Source: Bacillota bacterium (lineage in GTDB: Bacteria; Bacillota; Clostridia; Peptostreptococcales; Anaerovoracaceae). From it: a DNA stretch of 33,445 nt. Shown here one piece after another: positions 1 to 7,224 of this stretch. Every line of letters begins with the position of its first letter. The first letter of the stretch is position 1. Where the stretch lies: NCBI GenBank assembly GCA_029008005.1, contig JAQXIX010000033.1:1-33445 (forward strand), in the 5' to 3' direction. The position numbers and the translations under genes are program-made. The notes below the pieces were generated by a model. That model searched no databases. It saw only the letters and a list, made by a program, of their open reading frames with translations, and was not told the DNA's origin.

Positions 1-17
1 CTCCACCAGATTTACGG

Positions 18-45
18 CTCCGGTCAGAAATGGCCGGAGTTTTTT
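18..45 (+). terminator. Rho-independent terminator of a gene left of the window
   Basis: An 8-bp stem (18-25 with 32-39, one G-U pair) closes a 6-base loop and is followed by six T residues at 40-45. The orientation serves a plus-strand transcript entering from the left edge. No gene for it is visible in the window. Confidence 0.8.
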
Positions 46-78
46 ATTGCTGTGTTTTTTTCAGGCGTTTCCAGGTGT

Positions 79-302
79 TTTCAGGCCTCAAATTGCCATA
101 TAAAAAACTATACGGCCGGTTTTGGCAAAAATTATACAAACAGAAAAATAATTTTTGCTATATGGCAGTTTTTGCTCAAAAAAGCCGGATTTTAAGGCTA
201 TTTTGCCATATAGGATTTTATTGAAGTGCATATGGCAGTTTCAGGCCTCAAATTGCCATATACATTAAAAAGAAGCTCGTTATGTATAATTTTTGCCATA
301 TT
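79..302. repeat. Cluster of TGCCATATA direct and inverted repeats (non-coding)
   Basis: A 24-base sequence is repeated exactly at 79-102 and 239-262. Its 3' end, TGCCATATA, recurs at 204-212 and, with one change, at 294-302. The reverse complement occurs at 159-167 (exact) and 229-237 (one change). Copies 231-237 and 254-260 could pair into a hairpin with AGGCCT at its tip. I see no credible coding sequence with a ribosome binding site in 46-356, so this gene-free stretch holds only these repeats. They could be regulator sites, RNA hairpins or remains of a small mobile repeat; the sequence does not decide. Confidence 0.7.
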
Positions 303-356
303 CGAGTTCAGTAAAGCCGATTCCGGCAATTGTTAACCCTTAGCGTAATATAACGC

Positions 357-390
357 AAAAAGACCGCTGCTCCTGTCGGCGCAACGGTCT
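357..390 (-). terminator. Terminator of the APC permease gene
   Basis: Read on the minus strand, a 6-bp stem AGACCG/CGGTCT (361-366 with 385-390) extends past one mismatch by 3 more pairs. It is followed by a run of U from 361 down to 357. It lies about 40 bases past the permease stop codon. Confidence 0.8.
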
Positions 391-429
391 CGTTATGTGG
401 TGTTTTATGTAGTTTGTCTTAATCCGAAT

Positions 430-1827
430 CTATTCCTGGGCTTCGTGTCTTTCTTTCCAGTACTCGCCCTTCTTGTAAATCTTCTTGAAGAATATGTATG
501 CCGGTATAGCTGTGAGTCCGAGAAGTATTCCGATTCCCGAAATGGCAATATCCGAAATGATACTGTAAATATAAAGGATAATCGGAACGCAAAGCCATAC
601 ACAATACAGCTTGTTCGGAAGAGGTACCTTAAATGCCAGCTTCTTGTCCGGTTCTTTGATACGCATCCTCATGTTCGATATGAAAACGAGACAGCAAGGG
701 ATTGCGTATATTGCAGTTGCAACTTCAACGAGAATCTGGAACGGGCTGTCATCTCCCTGTGAGTATGCCGCCCACAGTGACAGTGCAGTACTTACTGCTG
801 ATATAATAATTATCGCAGCAATCGGAGTTCCTCTCTTCTTGCTTTCTCTCGAGAAAATTTCGAAGAATGTTCCCTTCTTACTGAATGATGACATAACGTG
901 TGCATATGCCATAATGTATTCGCAGAGAATCATCATTGATGCCAGAGTACCGGCTGCAACCATAGCCCACTTAAGCGGAGCGCCACCGAGTATTTCACAG
1001 GCAACAACGAAAGTGATGTTTCCGTCAGCTGTTCCCCAGTTTGCCCAGCTGCCCGGTTGGATTTCATTTATTGCTCCTACTGCCGGAACAACCCAGAGCA
1101 TGTACATAAGTGCAATAATCGGAATAGAAATAAGGATTCCCATAGGTACAATTCTTTCACCGTTTTCAATATCTCCCGAAGCACATGAAATAGTTTCATA
1201 TCCCTGGTTGAACCATATTCCGATCAGAAGTCCCTGACCTGCAGACTGGATGAATGACATATCTTCATGCTTAAGAGGAGTTACCATGCTGGCAGGATCT
1301 TCAAGGTGCATGAACGCACAGATAACCATTATGATAAACGGAATAAAGCAAAGGAATGTAACCACTGTTGCCATATTACTGATTACTTCAATACCGAGAA
1401 TATTGATAATAGCAAATATCGCAATCAGACAGGCACAAATAAGGAAGAACACAAACGAACTTACTTCCACGCCCACAAGCGAAAACATTTCCTGAAGGTA
1501 AGTGGCAGTTAAAACCGCGAAAGTACACGGTTCAAAGAAGCCCGCAATAGTATATGCCCATCCGCTGGCAAAACCGGCTTTTTCTCCGAGTCCGTTTCTT
1601 GCCCATATATACATGCCGCCGTCTTCCGGATATGCTGATGAAAGTTCGGCTGATGACAAGCTGAAAGGCAAAGACCAGAAAAACGGAATCGCACAGAAAG
1701 TAATCATTGTGACACCCGGTCCGACAGTTCCTACCAAATCTTCAATCCCAAAACCACCACCTGCTACAGTTACGCATACCATCATGGCAACGCCCATAAC
1801 AGGAATTTTCTTTTTTTTGCTCTCCAT
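430..1827 (-). CDS. APC-superfamily amino acid/polyamine permease
   Basis: Predicted 465-residue integral membrane transporter with about 12 hydrophobic segments, a normal length for APC-superfamily proton- or antiport-driven amino acid carriers. Residues 23-31 read GGGFGIEDL, which resembles the conserved first-helix motif of the polyamine-uptake-type branch (known from plant PUT and related bacterial proteins), so polyamine or cationic amino acid transport is the best guess; the substrate is not proven by sequence. The ATG at 1827 is preceded by AAGGAGC at 1832-1838. The C-terminus is short, basic and probably cytoplasmic. It is divergent from a LuxR-type gene starting at 2065, which makes that regulator its likely controller (inference), and it has its own terminator at 357-390. 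Confidence 0.85.
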   Translation of the reverse strand: MESKKKKIPVMGVAMMVCVTVAGGGFGIEDLVGTVGPGVTMITFCAIPFFWSLPFSLSSAELSSAYPEDGGMYIWARNGLGEKAGFASGWAYTIAGFFEPCTFAVLTATYLQEMFSLVGVEVSSFVFFLICACLIAIFAIINILGIEVISNMATVVTFLCFIPFIIMVICAFMHLEDPASMVTPLKHEDMSFIQSAGQGLLIGIWFNQGYETISCASGDIENGERIVPMGILISIPIIALMYMLWVVPAVGAINEIQPGSWANWGTADGNITFVVACEILGGAPLKWAMVAAGTLASMMILCEYIMAYAHVMSSFSKKGTFFEIFSRESKKRGTPIAAIIIISAVSTALSLWAAYSQGDDSPFQILVEVATAIYAIPCCLVFISNMRMRIKEPDKKLAFKVPLPNKLYCVWLCVPIILYIYSIISDIAISGIGILLGLTAIPAYIFFKKIYKKGEYWKERHEAQE

Positions 1828-1867
1828 AATTGCTCCTTGGTTAAGAAATTAACTATATTCTTTAACG

Positions 1868-1880
1868 TATCAAATTGATA
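1868..1880. promoter_or_regulatory. Perfect palindrome, candidate operator between permease and LuxR gene
   Basis: TATCAA-A-TTGATA is a perfect 6+1+6 palindrome, 41 bases upstream of the permease ATG and about 185 bases upstream of the regulator. Position and symmetry suit a repressor or activator site for the permease, but there is no second copy to confirm it. Confidence 0.4.
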
Positions 1881-2064
1881 ATAACGGCGGTCTCCTTAAA
1901 AAACAATTACCTAAGCCTAATCATTCAGTACCATATGTATAACTCCATACTACTATAACCTACTCATTTTTAATTAATTACTCCTTATCTACTTCTTATG
2001 CGGAAAAATATATGTTATCATTTAAGTACAAAAGTGTTAAAAAAATGACTACTTGAGGTGTGAC

Positions 2065-2820
2065 ATGGATTATAATACGGAGCTCAATCTTAACAGCATA
2101 ATTTACCAGATTTATAATACTGATGATTTCGAAGAAATGAAAAAGACTGTCGCCACCCTTATACGCGGGCTTATTCCGTGTACTTGTGCCAGCATTCTCA
2201 TGACAACAGGTAAAGACGGCGATGTATTCTGCGATCCTATTACCATTCCCGACAGCTATGAAAAAATCGAACACGAATATATCAAATGTCAGGACGCCGA
2301 CGGCAGCCTTTGGGTAGTGAGAAAAAAACAGTCTACCGTATTTCGCGACACAGATCTGATGCCGGAAGACAAGAGAGAGCAGACAGAATATTACAAGAGA
2401 TGCTTCAAGCCCTTCGGAATTCACTATTCTGTTGATCTGACAATAACAAACGGTCAGAAAATCATGGGAATCATGTCTCTTTACAGAACAAAGGGCGAAG
2501 GAGATTTCACCTTTGACGAAATCTGCATACTCAAACTGCTAAGCATCCATCTCGACGCCAGATTCGCGAAGGAACTGAAAAAGCACGACGCTAAATCAGA
2601 TTCCTTTGACATATCCGCGCTCACAAAAAAATACTCCCTGACTGCGAGAGAGTCGGAAGTATTGGAACTCATATTAAATAACTGCGATAATTCGGAAATC
2701 GAATACAGACTTTGCATCAGCCCCAACACGCTGAAAAAGCATCTGCAGAATCTCTACAGAAAAGCAAACGTGTCGGGCCGAATACAGCTGGCTGCATTAA
2801 TGCATTCCCTTCTGAATTAA
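2065..2820 (+). CDS. LuxR-family transcriptional regulator with N-terminal sensor region
   Basis: The 251-residue product has a GAF-like, mixed alpha/beta N-terminal region (about 15-165) and a typical LuxR/GerE helix-turn-helix at about 185-249, including LTARESEVLELI and the recognition-helix segment SPNTLKKHLQNLYRKANV. The N-terminal region lacks the response-regulator acidic pocket, so it probably binds a ligand or partner rather than being phosphorylated. An in-frame TTG at 2053 is possible, but the ATG at 2065 has GAGGTG at 2055-2060 and is preferred. It is divergent from the permease gene, an arrangement that usually signals direct control of the neighbour. The hydrophobic ligand or signal is unknown. 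Confidence 0.85.
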   Translation: MDYNTELNLNSIIYQIYNTDDFEEMKKTVATLIRGLIPCTCASILMTTGKDGDVFCDPITIPDSYEKIEHEYIKCQDADGSLWVVRKKQSTVFRDTDLMPEDKREQTEYYKRCFKPFGIHYSVDLTITNGQKIMGIMSLYRTKGEGDFTFDEICILKLLSIHLDARFAKELKKHDAKSDSFDISALTKKYSLTARESEVLELILNNCDNSEIEYRLCISPNTLKKHLQNLYRKANVSGRIQLAALMHSLLN

Positions 2821-2844
2821 ACAGTAAGAATCGAATAGTTGAAA

Positions 2845-3174
2845 TTAAAGGGTGTCACCGTCGTATTCCGACTCCCTTTTTTCTTTGTATTCGCTGCGAA
2901 CATTGGAAATTTCCTCTTCGAGCGATGCTATTTCATCCTTAAGGGAATCGATTTTCTCGCAAAGGCTCTTAACAGTGCCGTCTGCATTTTCGTCATCTCT
3001 GAACAGATCGTAGCAGCGTTCTCCCAGTTCCTTCTTCGTTCCCGAAAGATCGCTCTTCAGCGAAGACACCTTGCTCTTAAGTTTGCCCACTTCAACAAGT
3101 TCTTCCGCCTTGTTTCCTGCCTTGTTGGCAACATCAACTGCTGTTTTACCCAGTTTATTGAAAAAATCCTGCAT
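2845..3174 (-). CDS. Small coiled-coil protein, function unknown
   Basis: A 109-residue, highly charged, Lys/Glu-rich soluble protein. Residues 1-30 (MQDFFNKLGKTAVDVANKAG...) form an amphipathic helix. About 35-50 and 68-100 (CEKIDSLKDEIASLEEEISNV) show heptad spacing typical of coiled coil. No signal peptide or membrane segment is visible. I recognise no named family; it resembles small helical zinc-ribbon-less relatives of YvlB/YtxH-like stress proteins only in composition. The start is supported by GGAGG about 8 bases upstream. It is last in the rluA-type/lepB/smpB operon, 15 bases after smpB. Confidence 0.75.
   Translation of the reverse strand: MQDFFNKLGKTAVDVANKAGNKAEELVEVGKLKSKVSSLKSDLSGTKKELGERCYDLFRDDENADGTVKSLCEKIDSLKDEIASLEEEISNVRSEYKEKRESEYDGDTL
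2847..2882 (+). terminator. Terminator of the LuxR gene, inside the converging gene's 3' end
   Basis: AAAGGG (2847-2852) pairs with CCCTTT (2874-2879), an inner GTCG/CGAC stem lies between them, and T residues run on to 2882. It sits 26 bases past the LuxR stop. It overlaps the last codons of the minus-strand coiled-coil gene. Confidence 0.55.
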
Positions 3175-3189
3175 AGTATTTCCTCCGTT

Positions 3190-3633
3190 CTATTTTCTCA
3201 TTGCCTGCTGCATTTTCCTGTCTGCATCTCTTTTGGCAATATCATGGCGCTTATCATACGCCTTCTTTCCTCTGGCAACAGCGATTTCAACCTTCGCTCT
3301 GCCTCTGTCATTAATATACATTCGCAAAGGCACAATAGTCAACCCCTGCCGTGTTATCAGCTCCGTCAGCTTGCGTATTTCTTTCTTATGGAGAAGGAGC
3401 TTTCTTTCTCTCAGGGAATCAACATTAAAAATATTTCCCTGTTCGTAAGGAGCGATATTCATTCCGTATATTATCAGCTCTCCGTCTCTTATTCTGGCAT
3501 AGCTTTCTTTTATGCTGACCTTGCCCTGTCTCACAGACTTGATTTCCGTTCCTGTAAGCACAATGCCGGCTTCGTATGTATCTTCTATGAAATAGTCATG
3601 CCTTGCTTTCTTATTGTTGGCAACAATTTTCAT
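3190..3633 (-). CDS. smpB: SsrA-binding protein SmpB
   Basis: SmpB binds the tRNA-like end of tmRNA (ssrA) and brings it to stalled ribosomes for trans-translation. The 147 residues are full length for the family. Seen here are the opening [32 protein letters not shown], the central oligonucleotide-binding barrel (residues 20-120, including the NIAPYEQGN segment), and the basic C-terminal tail from about 122 ([20 protein letters not shown]), which becomes helical in the ribosome. AGGAG precedes the ATG at 3633. It lies 14 bases after lepB in the same minus-strand operon. The usual ssrA partner gene is not found next to it in this window. Confidence 0.97.
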   Translation of the reverse strand: MKIVANNKKARHDYFIEDTYEAGIVLTGTEIKSVRQGKVSIKESYARIRDGELIIYGMNIAPYEQGNIFNVDSLRERKLLLHKKEIRKLTELITRQGLTIVPLRMYINDRGRAKVEIAVARGKKAYDKRHDIAKRDADRKMQQAMRK

Positions 3634-3647
3634 CAGTTTATTATCTC

Positions 3648-4190
3648 CTAAAGTTTTCCGATTTTATTAAACGGGAACAGCCTTACTACAGCTTTCCCCA
3701 TAACGGTATCCTCATCCACAAATCCCACCGACGGATCCCTGCTGTCTCTGCTGACCATTCTGTTATCCCCAAGACAGAACACTTTATCATCGGGAACCAC
3801 CATGTTGTTAATTTCCTCGCCTTCCGGCCAGGTGATTCCTTCGCCGTCAACATAAGGCTCGTCAAGCTGCCGGCCGTTCACGTAAACGTATCCGTCCTTA
3901 AGAGTAACGGTATCGCCCTCCACAGCTATCACTCTCTTAATGAGAAGCTTCGTTCCCTGAACACCGTCGGTTCTCGGAAGATCCGAATCGAATACAATGA
4001 TATCCCCTCTCTGCGGATGTTCCTTATTCATGTAAGCCAGTTTGAACACAATAAGATAGTCGTTTCCGTAGAGAGTCGGTTCCATGGAATGTTCTCTCAC
4101 AACAGTAGGTTTAATAACAAAAGATATGGCAACAACAATTACTACTGCAATAATAATGTCGATTACCATCGATTTCAAAAATTTAATCAT
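3648..4190 (-). CDS. lepB: Signal peptidase I
   Basis: Membrane-anchored serine protease that cleaves signal peptides of exported proteins. It is 180 residues long, the short Gram-positive type with one N-terminal membrane anchor (about 8-27). The catalytic dyad is visible: Ser35 in HSMEPTL and Lys85 in KRVIAVEGD. The conserved box [12 protein letters not shown] comes later in the chain, followed by the family's VGFV..DTVMGKA end. Its ATG overlaps the stop of the pseudouridine synthase gene in an ATGA (4187-4190), so translation is likely coupled. TAGGAGA lies upstream inside the previous gene. Confidence 0.96.
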   Translation of the reverse strand: MIKFLKSMVIDIIIAVVIVVAISFVIKPTVVREHSMEPTLYGNDYLIVFKLAYMNKEHPQRGDIIVFDSDLPRTDGVQGTKLLIKRVIAVEGDTVTLKDGYVYVNGRQLDEPYVDGEGITWPEGEEINNMVVPDDKVFCLGDNRMVSRDSRDPSVGFVDEDTVMGKAVVRLFPFNKIGKL

Positions 4191-5161
4191 ACTGAATCTC
4201 CTATTCCTTTCCCCAAAAGCTTTTTGCCGATTCTCCCGAATGCCTCAGGCACCGGAATCCTGATATCCATACCGTTAAGAGCCTCTAATCCCTCGGGCAT
4301 GTCTTCGAAGGTAAGCCTGTAGGCATGGAGAAGCTGTGTGGACAGCCCGTATTCCTTAAGCCTGCGATTTACCTTGTAATCACCGTATTTAGCATCGCCC
4401 GCCAGAGGATATCCGGCCGATGAAAGATGCGCTCTTATCTGATGTGTTCTCCCCGTCAGAAGTTCGACCTCCACAAGTGAATATCTGCCGCTGCTGAAAA
4501 CAGGTCTTACAACGGTATTGGAGTATTTACCCTCCTTATCTGCCGAAACGGTGTTTGTTTCCGAATCCTTGCTCAGACTTTCTTCGATATGCATTTCTTC
4601 TCTGAAGTCACCGCATACGATTGTCAGATAATACTTCGAAATCGATTTTCTCTCACGAATAAGCCGCGTAAGTTTCCTCAGACTTTCGGCGGTTTTCCCG
4701 AAAATAACAAGCCCCGTCGTATTCCTGTCAAGCCTGTTTACAGGCGAAGGCGTAAATGTCTTCTCCACAGAAGGATCATACTCTCCCTTTTCCTGAAGAT
4801 ATCCGCACACCTGATTCATCAGAGTGTTTTTCTTTTCGTGAGAGTCGCCGTGTGTCAGAAGTCCCCACGGTTTTTCGACTATGAGAACCTTTTCATCCTC
4901 ATAGGCAATCTTAAAATTTCGTCTTGCGGCTTTTCTCTTCACTGGTTTCGTGAACTCGCTCATCTGCTCGTCGCTGATATACAGAGAAATTTCGTCTCCG
5001 TCGGCCAGAACGGTTTCGTTTTTCGCCCTTTTGCCGTTAACCTTAAGGTCTTTGCGTATTATCTTGTAAACAGTGCTCAGCGGCGCGCGTTTCATGTATT
5101 TTCTCATGAAACGATCGAGCCTTTGCCCTGCATCATTTTCGTTTATCCTGATTGTAATCAT
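4187..5161 (-). CDS. RluA-family pseudouridine synthase (RluC/RluD-like)
   Basis: Converts specific uridines in 23S rRNA (possibly tRNA) to pseudouridine. The 324-residue form starting at 5161 is preferred: MITIRINENDAGQRLDRF begins a standard S4 RNA-binding domain (about 1-65). The catalytic domain follows, with VNRLDRNTTGL around Asp145, the catalytic aspartate of the RluA family, then SKYYL and the GRTHQIRAHLSSAGYPLAGDAKYGD block. A longer reading from 5197 adds 12 residues outside the S4 domain and would start upstream of the promoter. Which rRNA site it modifies cannot be told from sequence. First gene of the operon with lepB and smpB. The best promoter puts the transcript start within a few bases of this ATG. 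Confidence 0.92.
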   Translation of the reverse strand: MITIRINENDAGQRLDRFMRKYMKRAPLSTVYKIIRKDLKVNGKRAKNETVLADGDEISLYISDEQMSEFTKPVKRKAARRNFKIAYEDEKVLIVEKPWGLLTHGDSHEKKNTLMNQVCGYLQEKGEYDPSVEKTFTPSPVNRLDRNTTGLVIFGKTAESLRKLTRLIRERKSISKYYLTIVCGDFREEMHIEESLSKDSETNTVSADKEGKYSNTVVRPVFSSGRYSLVEVELLTGRTHQIRAHLSSAGYPLAGDAKYGDYKVNRRLKEYGLSTQLLHAYRLTFEDMPEGLEALNGMDIRIPVPEAFGRIGKKLLGKGIGDSV

Positions 5162-5168
5162 ACTCTTA

Positions 5169-5197
5169 ATTATACAACCATAGCACCTGCCAGGCAA
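5169..5197 (-). promoter_or_regulatory. Promoter of the pseudouridine synthase-lepB-smpB operon
   Basis: On the minus strand, TTGCCT (5192-5197), a 17-base spacer and a consensus TATAAT (5169-5174). The expected start site is near 5162, directly at the ATG (5159-5161), leaving almost no leader. No good Shine-Dalgarno is present at this distance. Confidence 0.65.
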
Positions 5198-5203
5198 TAA
5201 TTG

Positions 5204-5226
5204 TGTTATACTTTATACGGAGGTGA
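5204..5226 (+). promoter_or_regulatory. dapB extended -10 promoter and ribosome binding site
   Basis: TGT-TATACT (5204-5212) is an extended -10 element (TGn before the hexamer), with a weak -35 as expected for that type. The start site should be near 5219, which is the beginning of GGAGGTGA (5219-5226), 7 bases before the ATG. The mRNA leader would be only about 14 bases. It overlaps the divergent promoter at 5169-5197. Confidence 0.5.
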
Positions 5227-5232
5227 TTTCAC

Positions 5233-5994
5233 ATGACTGATAAAATAAAAGTTATTATTACTGCCCCTAAAGGCGCCATGGACAGCCTTATCGTTCAGGA
5301 GGCATATAAAGACGAAAACATTGAAGTTGTCGGCTGCATCGGAGCTCCCGGCAGAGATTACATAGGCAGCGATGCAGGGCTTGTGTGCGGCCTGGGCAGT
5401 GAAATCGGTGTTACTGTCAGCGACAATCTTAATGAAATCATAGATACCTGCGATGTAGTAGTCGACTATTCCACTACAGGCCTTTCCATGGAAGTTCTGG
5501 ATTCATGTCTCAGACACGGCAAAGGGCTTCTGTGCGGCACCACAGGCTTCAGTGACTATGAAAACGCAGCATTCGCAAAGGCTTCAGAAACAATACCCAT
5601 CATGAAAACGGCCAATACCTCATATGTTGTAACCGTAATGCGCCGTCTTCTTGCTGAAGCCGCAGAAAAAATCGGTGCTAAATGCAAAATTGAAGTAATC
5701 GAAATGCACGACCAGAGAAAGCTTGACGCTCCAAGCGGTACGGCAATCGAAATGGGTAAAGCCATGGCTGCTGCAGCACCTGACAAAACTTACGATGATA
5801 TAGAGTTTCATTCCGTAAGAGCCGGCAATACTCCAAGCTCCCACCGGGTTATATTCGGATGCATGGGCGAAAAAATGGAAATCTCTCACGATGCTTATGA
5901 CTGGCGCTGCTATGCAATCGGTGCATGTGACGGAATCAAATTCCTCAGTACAGCTGCACCGGGCAGAATATATACGATGGATGATGTAATATAG
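5233..5994 (+). CDS. dapB: 4-hydroxy-tetrahydrodipicolinate reductase (DapB family)
   Basis: NAD(P)H-dependent step of lysine/diaminopimelate synthesis. The 253 residues are near family length. The family signature is complete: EVIEMHDQRKLDAPSGTA matches E-[IV]-x-E-x-H-x3-K-x-D-x-P-S-G-T-A. VVDYST and CGTTG also fit the nucleotide-binding domain. Odd points: the N-terminal dinucleotide loop, normally G-x-x-G-x-M-G, reads APKGAMD, so the first and last glycines are missing. The second His of the common HH pair is Asp. The C-terminal RAG-N-TPSSHRVIFG replaces the usual R-G-G..G-H-V-F. It may therefore be a divergent clade member with altered cofactor preference. Strong GGAGGTGA at 5219-5226 and a terminator at 6008 show it is monocistronic. 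Confidence 0.85.
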   Translation: MTDKIKVIITAPKGAMDSLIVQEAYKDENIEVVGCIGAPGRDYIGSDAGLVCGLGSEIGVTVSDNLNEIIDTCDVVVDYSTTGLSMEVLDSCLRHGKGLLCGTTGFSDYENAAFAKASETIPIMKTANTSYVVTVMRRLLAEAAEKIGAKCKIEVIEMHDQRKLDAPSGTAIEMGKAMAAAAPDKTYDDIEFHSVRAGNTPSSHRVIFGCMGEKMEISHDAYDWRCYAIGACDGIKFLSTAAPGRIYTMDDVI

Positions 5995-6007
5995 GTCATA
6001 ATGAGCG

Positions 6008-6047
6008 AAAAAACTGCTGCAACGAAATCTTAATGCAGCAGTTTTTT
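6008..6047. terminator. Bidirectional terminator between dapB and fba
   Basis: A 9-bp stem ACTGCTGCA/TGCAGCAGT (6013-6021 with 6034-6042) is flanked by five A (6008-6012) and five T (6043-6047). It can therefore stop the plus-strand dapB transcript and the converging minus-strand fba transcript. Confidence 0.85.
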
Positions 6048-6060
6048 ATTTAATAAATTT

Positions 6061-6990
6061 TTATCTCTTGTCTGTTGCGCCCAGAACGTCCTTAATCTTG
6101 TGAGCAACCATGTCACGTATTGCATCTCTGGCAGGTCCAAGATATTTTCTAGGGTCGAAATCCGACGGATTTTCGGCAATGTATCTTCTTATTTCCGCTG
6201 TCATTGCAAGTCTTAAATCCGTATCTATGTTGACCTTGCAGATTCCGTATTTCGCAGCTTCCTTTATCATTTCCTCAGGCACGCCCTGTGCTCCCGGAAT
6301 GCTTCCGCCGTACTGATTGCAGCGTGCGACAAACTCCGGCATAACAGTAGATGCTCCGTGGAGAACCAATGGTGTATCAGGAATCAGCTTATGGATTTCC
6401 TTGAGTCTTTCAAAGTCCAGTCTGGGTTCGCCTTTGAATTTATAAGCGCCGTGGCTTGTTCCGATTGCAACTGCCAGTGAGTCAACGCCTGTTTTCTCTA
6501 CGAATTCGGCAGCTTCTTCAGGCACCGTGAAAGTAGCGTCTCTGGCATCAACATTAACAGCATCTTCAATTCCCGCGAGCTTGCCCAGCTCCGCTTCAAC
6601 AACAACTCCGTGAGCGTGAGCATATTCAACAACTTCACGTGTTATGCGGATATTCTCTTCAAAAGGATGCTTGGAGCCGTCTATCATTACTGATGTGAAT
6701 CCGTCGTCAACACACTTGCGGCAGATTTCGAAATCCTCGCCGTGGTCAAGATGAAGAGCAACATCAACACCTGTATCGATTACAGCCGCCTCAACAAGCT
6801 TCAGAAGGTATGCCGGCTTGGCGTACTTTCTCGCACCGGCGGAAACCTGCAGGATCAGAGGTGCATTTTCCTGACATGCAGCCTCAACGATACCCTGAAT
6901 TATCTCCATATTATTAACATTGAACGCCCCTACGGCATAATCGCTTTTCAGAGCCTTTGCAAACATATCTTTCGTTGTAACTAAAGCCAT
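6061..6990 (-). CDS. fba: Class II fructose-1,6-bisphosphate aldolase
   Basis: Zinc-dependent glycolytic aldolase cleaving fructose-1,6-bisphosphate to glyceraldehyde-3-phosphate and dihydroxyacetone phosphate. It is 309 residues long, typical of the class IIB bacterial form. Catalytic and metal residues are visible: Asp82 and His83 in LHLDHGEDF, Glu134 in VEAELGKLAG, His180 in GTSHGAYKF and His211 in LHGAST. NIDTD near residue 256 contributes to phosphate and substrate binding. GAGGAGG lies just upstream of the ATG at 6990. The gene is 17 bases after a small membrane-protein gene at the end of the mfd run, and ends at the shared terminator 6008-6047. Confidence 0.96.
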   Translation of the reverse strand: MALVTTKDMFAKALKSDYAVGAFNVNNMEIIQGIVEAACQENAPLILQVSAGARKYAKPAYLLKLVEAAVIDTGVDVALHLDHGEDFEICRKCVDDGFTSVMIDGSKHPFEENIRITREVVEYAHAHGVVVEAELGKLAGIEDAVNVDARDATFTVPEEAAEFVEKTGVDSLAVAIGTSHGAYKFKGEPRLDFERLKEIHKLIPDTPLVLHGASTVMPEFVARCNQYGGSIPGAQGVPEEMIKEAAKYGICKVNIDTDLRLAMTAEIRRYIAENPSDFDPRKYLGPARDAIRDMVAHKIKDVLGATDKR

Positions 6991-7007
6991 TTTTTCCTCC
7001 TCGCATT

Positions 7008-7196
7008 CTATGATTCATGTACTAAATTATACTGTTCTGTTATCTGTACCTGAGCATTCTGTTTCACCGCCATTTTCTCCGGATAATCCATGATTATGCC
7101 GACTCGCGTGTAAATAAGAAATGCTGCCGCAACAAGTATCACAATTACTATGATAATGTCATTGTTGTTGTAAAAAAAATCTTTTATTCTGTTCAT
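7008..7196 (-). CDS. Small single-pass membrane protein, function unknown
   Basis: 62 residues if started at the ATG at 7196, MNRIKDFFYNNND, which has GGGAGAGTGGAG upstream. A longer reading from 7268 would overlap the end of mfd and is not needed. One membrane segment, IIIVIVILVAAAFLIY (about 14-29), is followed by a short polar tail rich in Gln/Glu (KMAVKQNAQVQITEQYN). With a charged N-terminus it is probably oriented with the tail outside. I do not recognise a family. It lies between mfd and fba with small gaps, so it is likely co-transcribed. Confidence 0.6.
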   Translation of the reverse strand: MNRIKDFFYNNNDIIIVIVILVAAAFLIYTRVGIIMDYPEKMAVKQNAQVQITEQYNLVHES

Positions 7197-7224
7197 TTGC
7201 TCCACTCTCCCACACATTTGTACT

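Noticed and set aside
79-302. CRISPR array
   Set aside because: The repeat spacing and orientation are irregular, with both direct and inverted copies, and no cas genes are present.
611-1237. Plus-strand open frame antisense to the permease
   Set aside because: The permease on the minus strand has a start, ribosome binding site, hydrophobicity profile and terminator; the antisense frame is a mirror effect of hydrophobic codons.
2845-3633. tmRNA gene ssrA beside smpB
   Set aside because: No tRNA-like ends or GCA/ANDENYALAA-type tag region is visible in the intergenic DNA.
2839-3651. Long plus-strand open frame (270 codons) across 2839-3651
   Set aside because: It is antisense to smpB and the coiled-coil gene, which have ribosome binding sites and family motifs. 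The frame has no start site or recognisable domain.
3603-4322. Plus-strand open frame antisense to lepB
   Set aside because: The minus strand encodes signal peptidase I with its catalytic residues; the antisense frame shows no motif.
5233-5994. dapB as a pseudogene because of the altered glycine motif
   Set aside because: The reading frame, length, ribosome binding site, terminator and the remaining active-site signature are intact.
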